64,000 nt of DNA from Roseiarcus sp963741845 (GCA_963741845.1 CAVUJV010000024.1:372001-436000); one strand, 5' to 3'; shown: positions 29,845 to 40,804, counted from the stretch's first letter. Notes: generated from the sequence alone by a model not told the origin. Numbers and translations: made by a program.

Positions 29845-31539
29845 TCAGGCCGTCTTCTCCTCTTTCAGCGCCAATTCTTCCATCATCGTCTTCCGCATCA
29901 GGTATTTTTGCGCCTTTCCGGTGACCGTCATCGGGAAGGACTCGACGAAGCGGACGTAGCGCGGCGCCTTGTAATGGGCGATGGAGGCGCGGCAGAAAGC
30001 GACGACCTCCTGCTCGTTGAGCGCCGTCCCCTCGCGCCTGCGGATCCAGACGCAGAGTTCCTCCCCGTAGCGCGGGTCCGGCACGCCGAACGCCTGCACA
30101 TCCGCGATCGCCGGGTGGGTATAGAGAAATTCCTCAATCTCGCGCGGGTAAATGTTCTCGCCGCCCCGGATGATCATGTCCTTCAGGCGTCCGACGATGT
30201 TGCAATAGCCCTCCGCGTCGATGGTCGCGAGGTCGCCCGTATGCATGAACCGCGCCTCGTCGATCGCCGCGGCGGTCGCGGCGGGATCGTCCCAGTAGCC
30301 GCGCATGACGCTGTAGCCGCGGGTCAGCAGTTCGCCCGGCATTCCGGGCGGCGTGACGCGGCCCTGGCTGTCGACGATCTTGACCTCGAGATGCGGCTGG
30401 ATGCGCCCGACCGTCGAGACGCGCTTAGCCAGCGGATCGTCGCAGGCGCTCTGGAAGCTGACCGGGCTCGTTTCCGTCATTCCGTAGGCGATGGTCACCT
30501 CGCTCATATGCATGCGGTCCACCACCCGGCGCATGACCTCGATCGGGCAGGGCGAGCCCGCCATGATGCCGGTGCGGAGGGCTTTGAGGTCGAATTTATC
30601 GAAATCGGGATGATCGAGCATGGCGATGAACATGGTCGGCACGCCGTGAAGCGCGGTGCAGCGCTCGGCCTCGACCGCCTGCAGCGTCGCCAGCGGGTCG
30701 AACCCTTCCGAGGGGCTCACCATGCAGGCGCCGTGGGTGACGCAGGCGAGATTGCCGAGCACCATGCCGAAGCAATGGTAATAGGGGACGGGGATGCAGA
30801 GGCGGTCGGCGGGGGTCAGCCGCATCGCCTGGCCGGTGAAATAGCCATTGTTGACGATGTTGTGGTGGCTCAGCGTCGCCCCCTTGGGCGCGCCGGTCGT
30901 GCCGGAGGTGAACTGGATGTTGATGGCGTCGTCGAACTGAAGGTCGGCTTCGAAATCCCGAAGCGCCTTCCGCTCGTCTTCGCTCGCGGGCGCGGCGACG
31001 GCGTCGAAATTGAGCATGCCCGGCGTCGGCTCCGAGCCGAGGCGGATCACCGCTTCGAGTTTCGGCAGGCCCTGCGAGACGAGCTTGCCGGGCTCGGCCG
31101 TGTCGATCTCGGGGGCGCTCGCGCGCAGCGAGGCGAAATAATCGTTATTCTTGTGGCCCGGGCTGAGGATGAGCGCCCGGCAGCCCGATTTCTTGATGGC
31201 GTAGTCGAATTCGTGGCTCCGATAGGCCGGATTGATGTTGACGAGGATGAGGCCCGCCATCGCCGTCCCGAACTGGGCGAGCACCCATTCGCTGCAATTG
31301 GCCGCCCAGATGCCGATCCGGTCGCCCTTTTCGAGGCCGAGCTTTCTGAGGCCGATCGCCAGATCCTCGGAGCGGCGCAGAAGGTCGGCGTAGGTCCAGC
31401 GCACGTTCTGGTGACGGGTGACGAGGGCCAGCCGCTCGGGCCCGGCCGCGGTCGTCCGCCGCAGGAGCGCGCCGACGGTTTCGCCAAGCAGCGGCGTCGC
31501 GCTCGCGCCATGCACATAGGACTGGGTGAGCGGCGGCAT
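29845..31539 (-). CDS. Acyl-CoA synthetase (AMP-forming)
   Basis: The enzyme activates a carboxylic acid as acyl-AMP and then acyl-CoA. It shows all core adenylation motifs: FTSGTTGAPKGATLSHHN, the YGMTETSPV loop, MHTGDLATIDAEGY, GRLKDMIIRGGENIYPREIE, and the catalytic lysine near the C-terminus in TVTGKAQKYLMRK. At 564 residues from the ATG at 31539 it matches medium/long-chain fatty-acyl-CoA synthases, and MTETSPVSFQ is the form seen in that clade. Upstream in-frame codons give a basic, unconvincing leader. Chain length of the substrate cannot be told. Confidence 0.9.
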   Translation of the reverse strand: MPPLTQSYVHGASATPLLGETVGALLRRTTAAGPERLALVTRHQNVRWTYADLLRRSEDLAIGLRKLGLEKGDRIGIWAANCSEWVLAQFGTAMAGLILVNINPAYRSHEFDYAIKKSGCRALILSPGHKNNDYFASLRASAPEIDTAEPGKLVSQGLPKLEAVIRLGSEPTPGMLNFDAVAAPASEDERKALRDFEADLQFDDAINIQFTSGTTGAPKGATLSHHNIVNNGYFTGQAMRLTPADRLCIPVPYYHCFGMVLGNLACVTHGACMVSPSEGFDPLATLQAVEAERCTALHGVPTMFIAMLDHPDFDKFDLKALRTGIMAGSPCPIEVMRRVVDRMHMSEVTIAYGMTETSPVSFQSACDDPLAKRVSTVGRIQPHLEVKIVDSQGRVTPPGMPGELLTRGYSVMRGYWDDPAATAAAIDEARFMHTGDLATIDAEGYCNIVGRLKDMIIRGGENIYPREIEEFLYTHPAIADVQAFGVPDPRYGEELCVWIRRREGTALNEQEVVAFCRASIAHYKAPRYVRFVESFPMTVTGKAQKYLMRKTMMEELALKEEKTA

Positions 31540-31606
31540 TGTTCTTGTCCTCCCTTGTCGCCCGTCCCCGGATCGGCCAAGCAGTAATCGGGCCAAGACG
31601 ACCCTA

Positions 31607-34196
31607 TCACAATTCCTTGAGAAACGCGGCGGGCTTTTGGCTGAGGCTCCGCCACGCGCCGATCATGCCGAGCCCGATGGTCACGGCGAGGCCGCCGAGG
31701 GCGGCGGCGAGGGCGGCCGTCCCGTCGAAGGAAAAGCCGGCCTGCATTATGCCCGTCACCGTGAGCCACGCCGCCAGAGTTCCCGCGCCGACCCCGAAGG
31801 CCGCCGTGGCCGCGCCGAGAATCGCATATTCCATCAGGAACATGGCGCTGAGCCTCGCCCGCGTCGCGCCGAGGACTTTGAGGATCGTCGCGTCGCCGAG
31901 CCGGGTCCGGCGGCTGGCGGCGAGGGCGCTCGCGAGCACCAGAACCGAGGTCGTCAGCGCGACGCCGGTCGCGGCGCGGATCGCCAGCGCCAGCTTCGCG
32001 ACGAAGGATTCGATCGTCTCCAGCGCCTCGCGCACCCGGACGCTCGCCACGTCCGGCCAGGCCTTCGCGACCTCGCGCAGGAGGGCGACCTCCTTTTCGG
32101 GCCCATCGGTCCCCGGCAGGGCGGCGGTCACGAGCTCGCTGAACGGCGCGCCGCGGAACAGGTTCGGCGGATAGACCAGCACGAAATTGATCGTGTAGCT
32201 GCGCCAGTTGACCTTGCGGAAATTCGCGATCTTCGCCGCGATGTCCCGCCCGAGCACATTGACGACGACCGTGTCGCCGAGCTTGAGACCCAGCCCCTCC
32301 GCGACCCCCTTCTCCATCGAGACGAGGGGCGGCCCGGAATAATCGGCCGGCCACCACGAACCCGCGACGACGTCCGAGCCCTTCGGGGGCTTTTCGGCGA
32401 AGGTGACGCCCCGGTCGCCCTCGAGCGCCCAGGCGACGTCGTCGCGCGCCTTGACCTTGTCGGCCGGAACGCCGGCGAGCTCAACGAACCGCCCGCGCAT
32501 CATCGGCACTTCGCTGATCTTCGCTTCCGGCGCTTCGCGCTTGACGAAGTCGACGAAGGCCGCGGCGTCCTTTCCGCGCACGTCGAGGAAGAAGAAGCTC
32601 GGCGTCACGCCCGGCTCGAAATGGCGCAATTGGGCGCGCATGTTGAAGTCGATGAGGCTCAGCGCCACGAGGGCCGCGAGTCCGAGCCCGAGCGACAGGA
32701 CGACGGAGGGGGTGAGCGCGCCCGGCCGGTGCAGCGCCGCGAGCGCCATGCGCAGCGCGACCGAACGCGGGGCCGGCGCCCGCCTGGCGCCGAAGGCGAT
32801 GGCGAGCGCCACGAGGCGCAGCGCCACGAAGGAGCCGAGCGTCGCCGCGACGACCGCCATCGCGATCCTCGGCTGCGGGCTCGTCGCGACGGCGAGCCCG
32901 GCCAGCGCCAGCGCCGCGAGGCCGGCGAGCACGACATAGCGGGCGCGCGGCCAGCCGCGACGCTCCTCCGCGAGGTCGCGGATCAGGGTCGCGACCGGCA
33001 GGTCATGCGCGCGCCCCAGCGGAATGAGCGAAAAGACGAGCGCCGTGAGCAGCCCGTAGGCGAGGCCGAGCAGCAGGATCGCAGGGCTCACCGTCGGCGC
33101 GAGCGGGACGGGGATGAGGTCGGCAAAGCCCCACGCGACGACGAAGGGGATCGCCGCGCCGAGGCCCATGCCGATGAGCGCGCCGGCGAAGGCCACCAGC
33201 AGGAATTCGAGAAGCGCCAGCGCGACGACGCGCGAACCCGTCGCGCCGATCGCCTTCATGATGGCGAGCGAGGCGCGCTTCCGCTCGACGAAGCCCTGCG
33301 CCGCATTGGCGACGCCGACCCCGCCGACGACCAGCGAAAGCAGTCCCGCGAGCGTCAGGAATTCGGCGAAACGGTCGAGGTCGCGGCTGAAGCCCGGCGC
33401 GACGGCGAGGCGCGAGCGCGCCTCCCATCCCGCGTGCGGAAATTGCTTCTTCGCGTCGGCGAGGAACGCCTTCACCGCCGCGTCGTCCGCGGCGCCGTCC
33501 GGGCCGCCCATCGCGACGCGCGTCGTCCAGCGCACGAGCGAGCCCGGCTGGACGAGGCCCGTCGCGTCGAGCGCAGCCTGCGAGATCAGCACCCGCGGCC
33601 CGAGGCCGACGCCGACCGCGAGCCGGTCCGGCTCGCTTTCAAGCGCCGTGCGGGCGACGAAGGTCGCCTGTCCGATCCGGAACCGGTCGCCCACCTTCAG
33701 GCCGAGGCGCGCGAGCAGCGCCTCCTCGACCGCCGCGCCATAGGCGCCGTCTTTCTCGCCGAGCGCCTCCGCCGTCGTCATGGGCGGCGCGAAGCGCGCC
33801 TGTCCCGAGCGAGGGCCAGGAGGGCGCGACCGCCTTGATCTCGATGAGCGCCGCGTCGCCCTCCGTCCGCGCCATCGCGCGCAGCGTGGCGATGGTCGAG
33901 AGCGTCCCGCGGCTTTCGAGGAAGGCGCGCTCTTCGGGCGAGAGCTGGCGGTGGATGAGGGAAAAGGACGCATCGCCCCCGAGGATCGTCCGGCCCTCCC
34001 GCCCAAGGCCGTCGTTGAGCGCCTCGGCAAGGCTCCCGACGCCGACGATCGCCATGACGCCGAGCGCGATGCAGACGAGCGCGATGCGCAATCCCGCAAT
34101 CCCGCCGCGCAGGTCGCGCCAGACGAAACGGGGGGTCGCGAAGCGCGCCAACGGCGGCCGGCGGCCTTCGGGCGCGATCTTCGCCGCCACGTTCAC
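31607..34196 (-). CDS. ybbP: YbbP-like FtsX-family ABC permease (one frameshift)
   Basis: This large inner-membrane permease has two FtsX/MacB-type repeats: a periplasmic domain then three helices, done twice, about ten helices in all. The first block starts WRDLRGGIAGLRIALVCIAL and the second SVALRMALAALHRPGALTPS. An extra base in the C-run at 33804-33806 breaks the frame after APSWPSLG; the other frame resumes QARFAPPMTTAEALGEKDGA. Corrected length is about 862 residues, as expected for YbbP. Its start overlaps the stop of the ATPase gene by 4 bases. YbbAP-type exporters are linked with tesA and thought to act on the envelope; substrate unknown. Confidence 0.87.
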
Positions 34197-34891
34197 GGGC
34201 TGGCCGTCGCCGGAACGGAGGCGTCCTCGATGCGCCCCGAGCGCATCCGGATGATGCGGTCGCAGCGCGAGGCGAGCGCCGCGTCATGCGTCACGAGCAC
34301 GAGCGTCGCGCCCCTTCGGCGCGGCAGGTCGAACATGAGCTCCATGATCGCCCGCCCCGTCATCTCGTCGAGATTGCCGGTCGGCTCGTCGGCGATGAGC
34401 AGCGAGGGCCGCGCCACGAGCGCCCGGGCGAGCGCCACCCGCTGCTGCTCGCCGCCCGAAAGCTGCGCCGGATAATGCCCGGCGCGCTCCGACAGGCCCA
34501 CCTGCATCAGCTCCGCCTTCGCGCGCGAAAGGGCGTCGGCGGCGCCTGCGAGTTCGAGCGGCGCCGCGATATTCTCCAGCGCCGTCATGGTGGGAATGAG
34601 GTGGAAGGACTGGAACACGACGCCGATCCGCGCGCCGCGGAACCTGGCGAGCGCATCCTCGCCGAGCCCGCCGAAGGAAACGCCGTCGATCTCGATTTCG
34701 CCCTGATCCGGGCGCTCAAGTCCGGCCATGATCATGAGCAGCGTGGACTTTCCCGAGCCCGACGCGCCGACGATGCCGACGGCTTCGCCCCGCTCGATGG
34801 TCAGGCTGAGGCCGCGCAGGATATGGACGCGCGCGGCGCCCCGGCCGAGGCTCAGATCGACGCCGCGCAACGCGACTGCGGGGGTTAGCAT
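34193..34891 (-). CDS. ybbA: YbbA/LolD-type ABC transporter ATPase
   Basis: This 232-residue ATPase has Walker A GASGSGKSTLL, signature LSGGEQQRVALARAL, Walker B LLIADEPTGNLDE and the H-loop VLVTHDAALA. It belongs to the MacB/LolD group that works with FtsX-like permeases. ATG at 34891 was chosen because MLTPAVALRGVDLSLGRG begins the domain directly; longer reading upstream is basic and lies inside the divergent tesA gene. Only one base separates its start codon from that of tesA on the other strand. Confidence 0.9.
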   Translation of the reverse strand: MLTPAVALRGVDLSLGRGAARVHILRGLSLTIERGEAVGIVGASGSGKSTLLMIMAGLERPDQGEIEIDGVSFGGLGEDALARFRGARIGVVFQSFHLIPTMTALENIAAPLELAGAADALSRAKAELMQVGLSERAGHYPAQLSGGEQQRVALARALVARPSLLIADEPTGNLDEMTGRAIMELMFDLPRRRGATLVLVTHDAALASRCDRIIRMRSGRIEDASVPATASP

Positions 34892-34892
34892 C

Positions 34893-35567
34893 GTGAGGGG
34901 ATTCCTGAAGGCGGCGAAGCTCTCATATGGGCGCCGCCGCGCGATCGTCCAGTTGGCGGCCTTGTTTGCCGTTCTCGCGCTGGCCTTCGGGGCGCAGGCG
35001 CAGGCGCGAACGATCCATCTCGTCGCGTTCGGCGACAGCCTGACCGCGGGCTTGGGCGTGGCGGCGGGCAAGGCCTTCCCCGACCAGCTTCAGGCGGCGC
35101 TCAGGGCGAAGGGCTACGACGTCGCGGTCGCGAACGCGGGCGTTTCGGGCGAGACGGCGGCCGACGGCCTCGCGCGCTTCGACTGGTCCGTGCCCGAAGG
35201 CGCGGACGCGCTCATCGTCGAACTCGGCGCGAACGACATGCTGCGCGGTCTCAGGCCGGAGGCGACGAAGAAGGCGCTCGCCGAAATTCTCGACAGGGCG
35301 AAGGCCCGCGACATTCCCGTGCTCCTGACCGGCATGCGCGCCGCGCCCAATCTCGGAGCGGACTATGCGCGCGCCTTCGACGCGATCTTTCCCGATCTTG
35401 CGAAGGAATATGGCGCGATCCTCTATCCGTTCTTTCTCGACGGCGTCGCGGCGGACCCGAAGCTCAACCAGCCGGACGGCGAGCATCCGACGGCGGACGG
35501 CGTGGCGGTGATCGTGCGGAAGATCGAGCCTTCGGTCGAGGAACTCATGAAGCGCGTGAAGCCGTAA
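34893..35567 (+). CDS. tesA: Arylesterase / acyl-CoA thioesterase I, TesA family (SGNH hydrolase)
   Basis: This is a periplasmic SGNH hydrolase. It has an export signal ending in QAQA (LAALFAVLALAFGAQAQA), block I VAFGDSLTAGLG with the catalytic serine, ANAGVSGETAADG, block III ELGANDMLRG, and block V DGEHPTADG with the aspartate and histidine. Length of about 224 residues is normal. The likely start is GTG at 34893 (VRGFLKAAKLSYGRRR). It is divergent from ybbA, a conserved partnership: tesA, ybbA and ybbP are neighbours in many proteobacteria. Confidence 0.88.
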   Translation: MRGFLKAAKLSYGRRRAIVQLAALFAVLALAFGAQAQARTIHLVAFGDSLTAGLGVAAGKAFPDQLQAALRAKGYDVAVANAGVSGETAADGLARFDWSVPEGADALIVELGANDMLRGLRPEATKKALAEILDRAKARDIPVLLTGMRAAPNLGADYARAFDAIFPDLAKEYGAILYPFFLDGVAADPKLNQPDGEHPTADGVAVIVRKIEPSVEELMKRVKP

Positions 35568-35577
35568 GCGCCGGACC

Positions 35578-35985
35578 TCAGGGCTGTCGCAGCTGCGCGC
35601 AGGGCGCGGCGGCGAACACGCATTGGCGGCCCGAGAACAGGCCGCGTCCGCCCGGCATGCCGTAGCTGACCTGGCTCACCTGGCCGTTCGTCATCACGAC
35701 CCGCACCTCGCAGGGCTCGCTGCCGCGCAGCGTCGCGAAGTCGAGCCCGGCGGCCCAGGGCGGCGTGTCCGTCGCCGTGACGCCCGGATAGGTCCAGATC
35801 TCCGTCGCCTGCCCGGCGCCGCGGCGGCTTGCGGGCTCGCCCATGCAGGCCCGAACGTGCTTGCCGGAAAGGCCGATCATCGTGGCCTGGGCGAGCTGAC
35901 CCGGCTCGGGCGCCGTCGCGCAGGACGACAGCGCGAGCGAAGCGAGCGCCGCGCCGACGATCGTGAAGGCAGGACGCTGGCCCAT
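35578..35985 (-). CDS. Small predicted lipoprotein
   Basis: The 135-residue product has a signal peptide with a lipobox (LALSSC, cysteine near residue 22) and a mature part with several cysteines (RACMGEP, SEPCEV, RQCVFAAAPC). KHVRACMGEPASRR followed by WTYPG resembles the fold of small outer-membrane lipoproteins of the SmpA/OmlA type, but I cannot confirm the family. It starts 12 bases after the topA stop and is on the same strand, so it may be cotranscribed with topA. The frame is intact. Confidence 0.7.
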   Translation of the reverse strand: MGQRPAFTIVGAALASLALSSCATAPEPGQLAQATMIGLSGKHVRACMGEPASRRGAGQATEIWTYPGVTATDTPPWAAGLDFATLRGSEPCEVRVVMTNGQVSQVSYGMPGGRGLFSGRQCVFAAAPCAQLRQP

Positions 35986-35997
35986 GGCGCCCGCCGC

Positions 35998-38882
35998 CTA
36001 GCGCTTCGCCGAGGACTTCTTCGCAGGCGCCTTGGCCGCGGGCTTCTTGGCCGCAGTCTTCTTCGCCGCCGCGCGAGGCGCGGCCGCTTTCGCCGCGGGC
36101 TTCGGCGCGGCCTTGGCGGGCGCCTTCTTGGCCGGCGCGCTCTTCCCCGCCGCCCTGGCGCCCTTCCGCGCGGCCGAGGGCTTGCCCTCGCGCTCGGCGA
36201 TGAGGTCGAGCGCTTCGCTCAGCGAAATCGAATCGGGCGCGGTCGACTTCGGGATGTTGGCGTTGACCTTGCCCCAGTTCACGTAAGGCCCGAAGCGGCC
36301 GTCGCGCACCGTGACCGGCCCGCCGTCCGGATGGTCGCCGAGCACGCGCCCGCCCGCGCCGCCGCCCGCCGCTTTCGCCGCCAGCAGCGCCACCGCGTCT
36401 TGCAGCGTGAGGCTCGCGGGATCGGTCCCGCGCGTGATCGTGGCGTTGACCTTGCCCCAGTTCACGTAAGCGCCGAACCGGCCCTGCTTGACGCTGACCA
36501 CGCCGCCGCCTTCGGGATGCTCGCCAAGCTCGCGCGCCGGAGCCGCCGCCGAAGCGCGAGCCCGTTCCGCTCTCCTTGGCGACGATGAGGTCGATCGCGC
36601 GGTTGCCGCCGATCTCCAGCACGTCGTCGTCGCGGCCGAGATTGGCGTAGGTCTTGCCATGCTGGACATAAGAGCCGTAGCGGCCGATCCCGGCGAGGAT
36701 CGGATCGCCGCTCGTGGGATGCTTCGCCACTTCGCGCGGCAGCGAGAGCAGCGCCAGCGCCTTCTCCAGCGTCACGTCCTCGGGCTTCAGCCCGCGCGGC
36801 AGCGAGGAGCGGCGCGGCTTCTCGTCCGAGCCCTTCTCGGCTTCGCCCTCCTGCACATAGTCGCCGAAGCGCCCGCTGCGCAGCGTGATCTCCTTGCCGT
36901 TCTCCGGATTCTCGCCGAGCACCCGCACGCCCGGCCGGTCGCCCTCCGCGCTCTCCGCCCCCGTCGGCGAAAGCACGCGCGTGTAAGAGCATTCGGGATA
37001 GTTCGAGCAGCCGATGAAGGCGCCGAACTTGCCGAGCTTCAGCGAAAGCTGGCCCTTGCCGCAGACCGGGCAGAGGCGCGGATCGGTCCCGTCGCCCTTG
37101 TCCGGGAAAATATGCGGGCCGAGCAGGCCGTTGAGCGCGTCGAGCACCTGAACTCGTGCGCAGATCCTTGATGTCGGCGACCGCGCCGGAAAAATCCGTC
37201 CAGAACTCGCGGAGCAAAGCCTTCCAGTCGATCTCGCTGTTCGAGACGAGGTCGAGCTTTTCTTCGAGATCCGCGGTGAAGTCGTAGCCGACGTATTTGG
37301 TGAAAAAGGCTTCGAGGAAGGAGGTGACGAGCCGGCCCTTGTCCTGCGGGATGAGCCGCTTCTTCTCGATCCGCACGTAGTCGCGGTCGCGCAGGACCGC
37401 GAGCGTCGAAGCGTAGGTCGAGGGGCGGCCGATGCCGAGCTCCTCCATGCGCTTGACCAGCGTCGCCTCGGTGTAGCGCGGCGGCGGCTCGGTGAAATGC
37501 TGCGTGGCGTCGATGCGCTCCTTCGCGAGCTTCTCGCCCTGGCGCATGGCCGGAAGACGGGCGGACTCCTCGTCCTCCTCGTCGTCCTTCCCCTCCTGAT
37601 AGAGCGCGAGGAATCCCGGAAAGCGGATCACCTGTCCGCTCGCCCGGAAGTCGAGTTTTCGCGCGCCGGCTTCGGCGAGGATATCGACCGTGGTGCGCTC
37701 AAGCTCGGCGCTTTCCATCTGGCAGGCGATGGTGCGCGTCCAGATGAGCTCATAGAGCTTGGCCTGCTCGGGTTCGAGATGCCGGGCGACGTCGCGCGGG
37801 CGGCGCGTCATGTCGGTCGGGCGAATCGCCTCATGCGCTTCCTGGGCGTTCTTGGCCTTGACCGTATAGCGCCGGGGCGCCTGCGGCACGTATTTGTCGC
37901 CGAAATCCTTGGCGATGACGCGGCGCGCCGATGTCACGGCTTCGGGCGCGAGATCGACGCCGTCGGTGCGCATATAAGTAATGAGGCCGACCGCTCCGTC
38001 GCCGACGTCAACCCCTTCATAGAGGCGCTGGGCGATCTGCATGGTGCGGGCGGGCGCGAGGCCGAGCTTGCGCGAGGCCTCCTGCTGGAGCGTCGAGGTC
38101 GTGAAGGGCGGCCAGGGGTGGCGCTTGACCGGCTTCGATTCGACGCCCGCGACCGAGAATTTGGCGGTCTCGAGCGCGGCCTTGAAAGCCTCGGCTTCCG
38201 CGCCCGAGCCGATGTCGAGCCGGTTGATCTTCTTGCCGTCGGCGCCGACGAGCCGCGCCGTGAAGGGCGCCTTCGCTTCGGTCAGGAGATGCGCGACGAT
38301 CGACCAGTATTCGCGGGCGACAAAGCGCTCGATCTCAAGCTCGCGGTCGCAGACGATGCGCAGCGCCACCGACTGCACGCGGCCCGCGGAGCGCGCGCCC
38401 GGCAGCTTGCGCCAGAGCACGGGCGAAAGCGTGAAGCCGACGAGATAATCGAGCGCGCGGCGCGCCTTGTAGGCGTCGACCAGCCCCTCGTCGATTTCGC
38501 GCGGATTGCGCATCGCCTCCAGGATCGCGTCCTTGGTGACGGCGTTGAACACGACGCGGTCGACGCGCTTGTCCTTGAGCAGCTTCTTGTTGGAGAGGAT
38601 CTCGTGGACATGCCACGAGATCGCCTCGCCCTCGCGGTCCGGGTCGGTGGCGAGGATCACGCGTTCGGCGTGTTTGACGGCGGCGCCGATGTCGTTCAGC
38701 CGTTTGGCGGCCTTGGGATCGACCTCCCAGCGCATCGCGAAATCGTGATCGGGATCGACCGAGCCGTCCTTGGCTTCGAGATCGCGCACGTGGCCGAACG
38801 ACGCGTAGACGTCGTAGTCCTTGCCGAGATATTTGTTGATGGTCTTGGCCTTCGCAGGCGACTCGACGATCACAACCTTCAT
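35998..38882 (-). CDS. topA: DNA topoisomerase I (two frameshifts)
   Basis: This type IA topoisomerase relaxes negative supercoils. It has the TOPRIM start MKVVIVESPAKAKTINKYLG, the metal-binding LATDPDREGEAISWH, and the active-site tyrosine in LITYMRTDGVDLAPEAV. After the core come a zinc finger (CPVCGKGQ...CSNYPECSY), four topoisomerase C-terminal repeats (for example GRFGAYVNWGKVNATI) and a Lys/Ala-rich basic tail. An extra base at 37151-37152 breaks the frame after DLRTS (resuming QVLDALNGLLG). Another near 36531-36537 breaks it after GGGSGA (resuming ELGEHPEGGGVVSVK). Corrected length is about 960 residues. topA is essential, so sequence error is the sensible explanation. Confidence 0.93.
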
Positions 38883-39524
38883 GCGGAATTCTGTCCCTGG
38901 GGCGGCTTTTGGCTGAGCCGGACGGCGCGGGATATGGAGACGCAAGGGGCGGCTGTCAAATTTGGGCCGGCAATTCGGGCCTGACGCGACGATCGGCCGC
39001 GCGGGGATCAGCGGGATTTCGCCTCCGTTTTGCGAGCGCCGCCGCCCTGGCCGGCGTCGGACGCCCTCTGGGAATTGACATTTTCTTGCCCAAACGGTGA
39101 TTTGTCCAGATACTGAAAAACCGCCGCCGGACGACGCGGGTCGCAAGGGACGGCGGGCCGGAGAGCTCGGGGGTGCCTGCCTGCGGCTCGCCGGCCGGCA
39201 GGGTTCCGACCGGCGCCTGAAGGTGAGACGCTTTATGGAGCGCGGGGTGAACGGACTGGAAGGGAAGGCGAGGCTACATCATCTGTAATATATTGATATT
39301 ATTAATGTTTTTTGGAAGCCTTGATGACCGGGCCGCTGCCTGATTCTTCCATGTGACGCTAAAATCGACCCTAAGTCTCTGGAATCGCACGAATCGGAAC
39401 GCTAAGGGTCCCGGGATAGCTCGCTTTTCGGCCGGGACACTTTTGGCCGGACGTTGCGCGGGCCGCCCGCCCGTGCGAAGAATAAGGCCTTCTCCTCATC
39501 CATCGTCAGCAAACGGAGTCGCCC
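38883..39524. other. Non-coding spacer between topA and a divergent SDR gene
   Basis: No convincing gene is seen in these 642 bases. The spacer holds the 5' regions of two divergent genes. A TTGACA at 39075-39080 has only a poor -10 candidate (TGATTT, 17 bases later). An AT-rich island lies at about 39282-39315 (TCTGTAATATATTGATATTA and following T-run), in sharp contrast to the surrounding GC content. In many rhizobia dprA, plsY and pyrC lie upstream of topA; none is here. Confidence 0.5.
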
Positions 39525-40376
39525 GTGGCGGATTCGTCCAAACCTGTCTGGTTCATCACCGGCTGCTCGACCGGCTTCGGCCGGGAGCTTTCCAAAATCC
39601 TGCTCGGCCGCGGCTATCGCGTGGTCGTCACCGCGCGCGACGCCGCCAAGGTCGCCGACATCGTCGCGGGCCATCCCGAGACCGGGCTTGCCCTCAAGCT
39701 CGACGTGGAACAGCAGGCCGACATCGACGCCGCCGTGAAGGCGGCGAAGGAGCGGTTCGGCCGGATCGACGTCCTCGTCAACAATGCGGGCTATGGCTAT
39801 CTCTCCGCCATCGAGGAAGGCGAGGACGCCGAAATCCGGGCGATGTTCGACACGAATGTCTTCGGCCTCGCGGCGCTGACCCGGGCGGTTCTGCCCATTA
39901 TGCGGGCGCAGAAGTCGGGCGCGATCGTCAATATCTCCTCGCAGGGCGGCTTCATCGGCTTCCCCGGCTCCGGCTATTACGCCGCGACCAAGTTCGCGGT
40001 CGAAGGTCTCTCCGAGGCGCTCGCGAAGGAAGTCGCGGCTTTCGGGATCAGGGTCCTCATCGTCGAGCCCGGACCCTTCCGCACCGATTGGGCGGGCCGG
40101 TCGCTGAAAGCGCCGAAGCATCCGAACGAAGCCTATGCCGAGACCGCCGTCGCCCGCCGCCGCCAGATCCAGGGCTACAGCGGCCAGCAGCCCGGCGACC
40201 CGGTGCGCGGGTCCGAGGCGATCATCGCGACGGTCGAGCAGCCCAATCCGCCGCTCCGGCTCGTGCTCGGCTCCATCGCCTATGATCTGATGAAGGCCGA
40301 GATCGACGCGGTGAAGAAGGAACTCGACGCGATCGAGTCCGTTGCGCGCGGGGCCGATTATCCCAAGGGCGCCTGA
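39525..40376 (+). CDS. SDR-family oxidoreductase
   Basis: This 283-residue classical SDR has the glycine motif TGCSTGFG, VNNAGYGYL, active-site SSQGGFIGFPGSGYYAATK with serine and Tyr-xxx-Lys, and EPGPFRTDW after it. This is the retinol/17-beta-hydroxysteroid-like branch common in bacteria, which usually prefers NADP(H). GTG start at 39525, with GGAG about eight bases before. It is followed 8 bases later by a DUF1810 gene. Substrate unknown. Confidence 0.85.
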   Translation: MADSSKPVWFITGCSTGFGRELSKILLGRGYRVVVTARDAAKVADIVAGHPETGLALKLDVEQQADIDAAVKAAKERFGRIDVLVNNAGYGYLSAIEEGEDAEIRAMFDTNVFGLAALTRAVLPIMRAQKSGAIVNISSQGGFIGFPGSGYYAATKFAVEGLSEALAKEVAAFGIRVLIVEPGPFRTDWAGRSLKAPKHPNEAYAETAVARRRQIQGYSGQQPGDPVRGSEAIIATVEQPNPPLRLVLGSIAYDLMKAEIDAVKKELDAIESVARGADYPKGA

Positions 40377-40384
40377 GGATACGG

Positions 40385-40804
40385 ATGTCCGACCCGTTCG
40401 GCCTTCAGCGCTTCGTCGACGCGCAGGCGCCCGTCTACGAGGCCGTGCGGGCGGAGCTGAAGGCCGGGCGCAAGCAGAGCCACTGGATGTGGTTCGTCTT
40501 TCCGCAGATCGCGGGGCTCGGAACGAGCCCGACCGCGGTCCGCTACGCCCTGTCCTCGCTCGACGAGGCGAGGGCCTATCTGGCGCATCCCGTGCTGGGC
40601 GAACGGCTCAGGGAATGCGCGGGGCTGGTCCTCGGGGTTGAAGGGCGGAGCGCGCTTCAGATTTTCGGCTCGATCGACGCGACGAAGTTCCGCTCCTGCC
40701 TGACGCTGTTCGAGGCCGCGGCGCCGGACGAGCCGCTGTTCGGGGATTGTCTTCGGAAATATTTCGATGGGGAGCGCGATCCTGCGACGCTTGCAAAGCT
40801 CTAA
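40385..40804 (+). CDS. DUF1810 family protein
   Basis: The 139-residue soluble protein matches DUF1810: DPFGLQRFVDAQAPVYEAV at the start, KQSHWMWFVFPQIAGLGTSP, and FGSIDATKFRSCLTLFE. The family is small, calpastatin-like in some annotations, and has no settled function. The gene is complete and probably cotranscribed with the preceding SDR. Confidence 0.85.
   Translation: MSDPFGLQRFVDAQAPVYEAVRAELKAGRKQSHWMWFVFPQIAGLGTSPTAVRYALSSLDEARAYLAHPVLGERLRECAGLVLGVEGRSALQIFGSIDATKFRSCLTLFEAAAPDEPLFGDCLRKYFDGERDPATLAKL

Noticed and set aside
31526..33838. A 770-codon open frame antisense to the YbbP-like permease
   Set aside because: Highly charged, Arg/Glu/Asp-rich low-complexity product opposite a clear membrane protein; a shadow frame.
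36400..37200. Programmed frameshifting in topA
   Set aside because: There is no slippery heptamer with downstream structure. The breaks resemble the 17 others in unrelated genes, so sequencing error explains them better.
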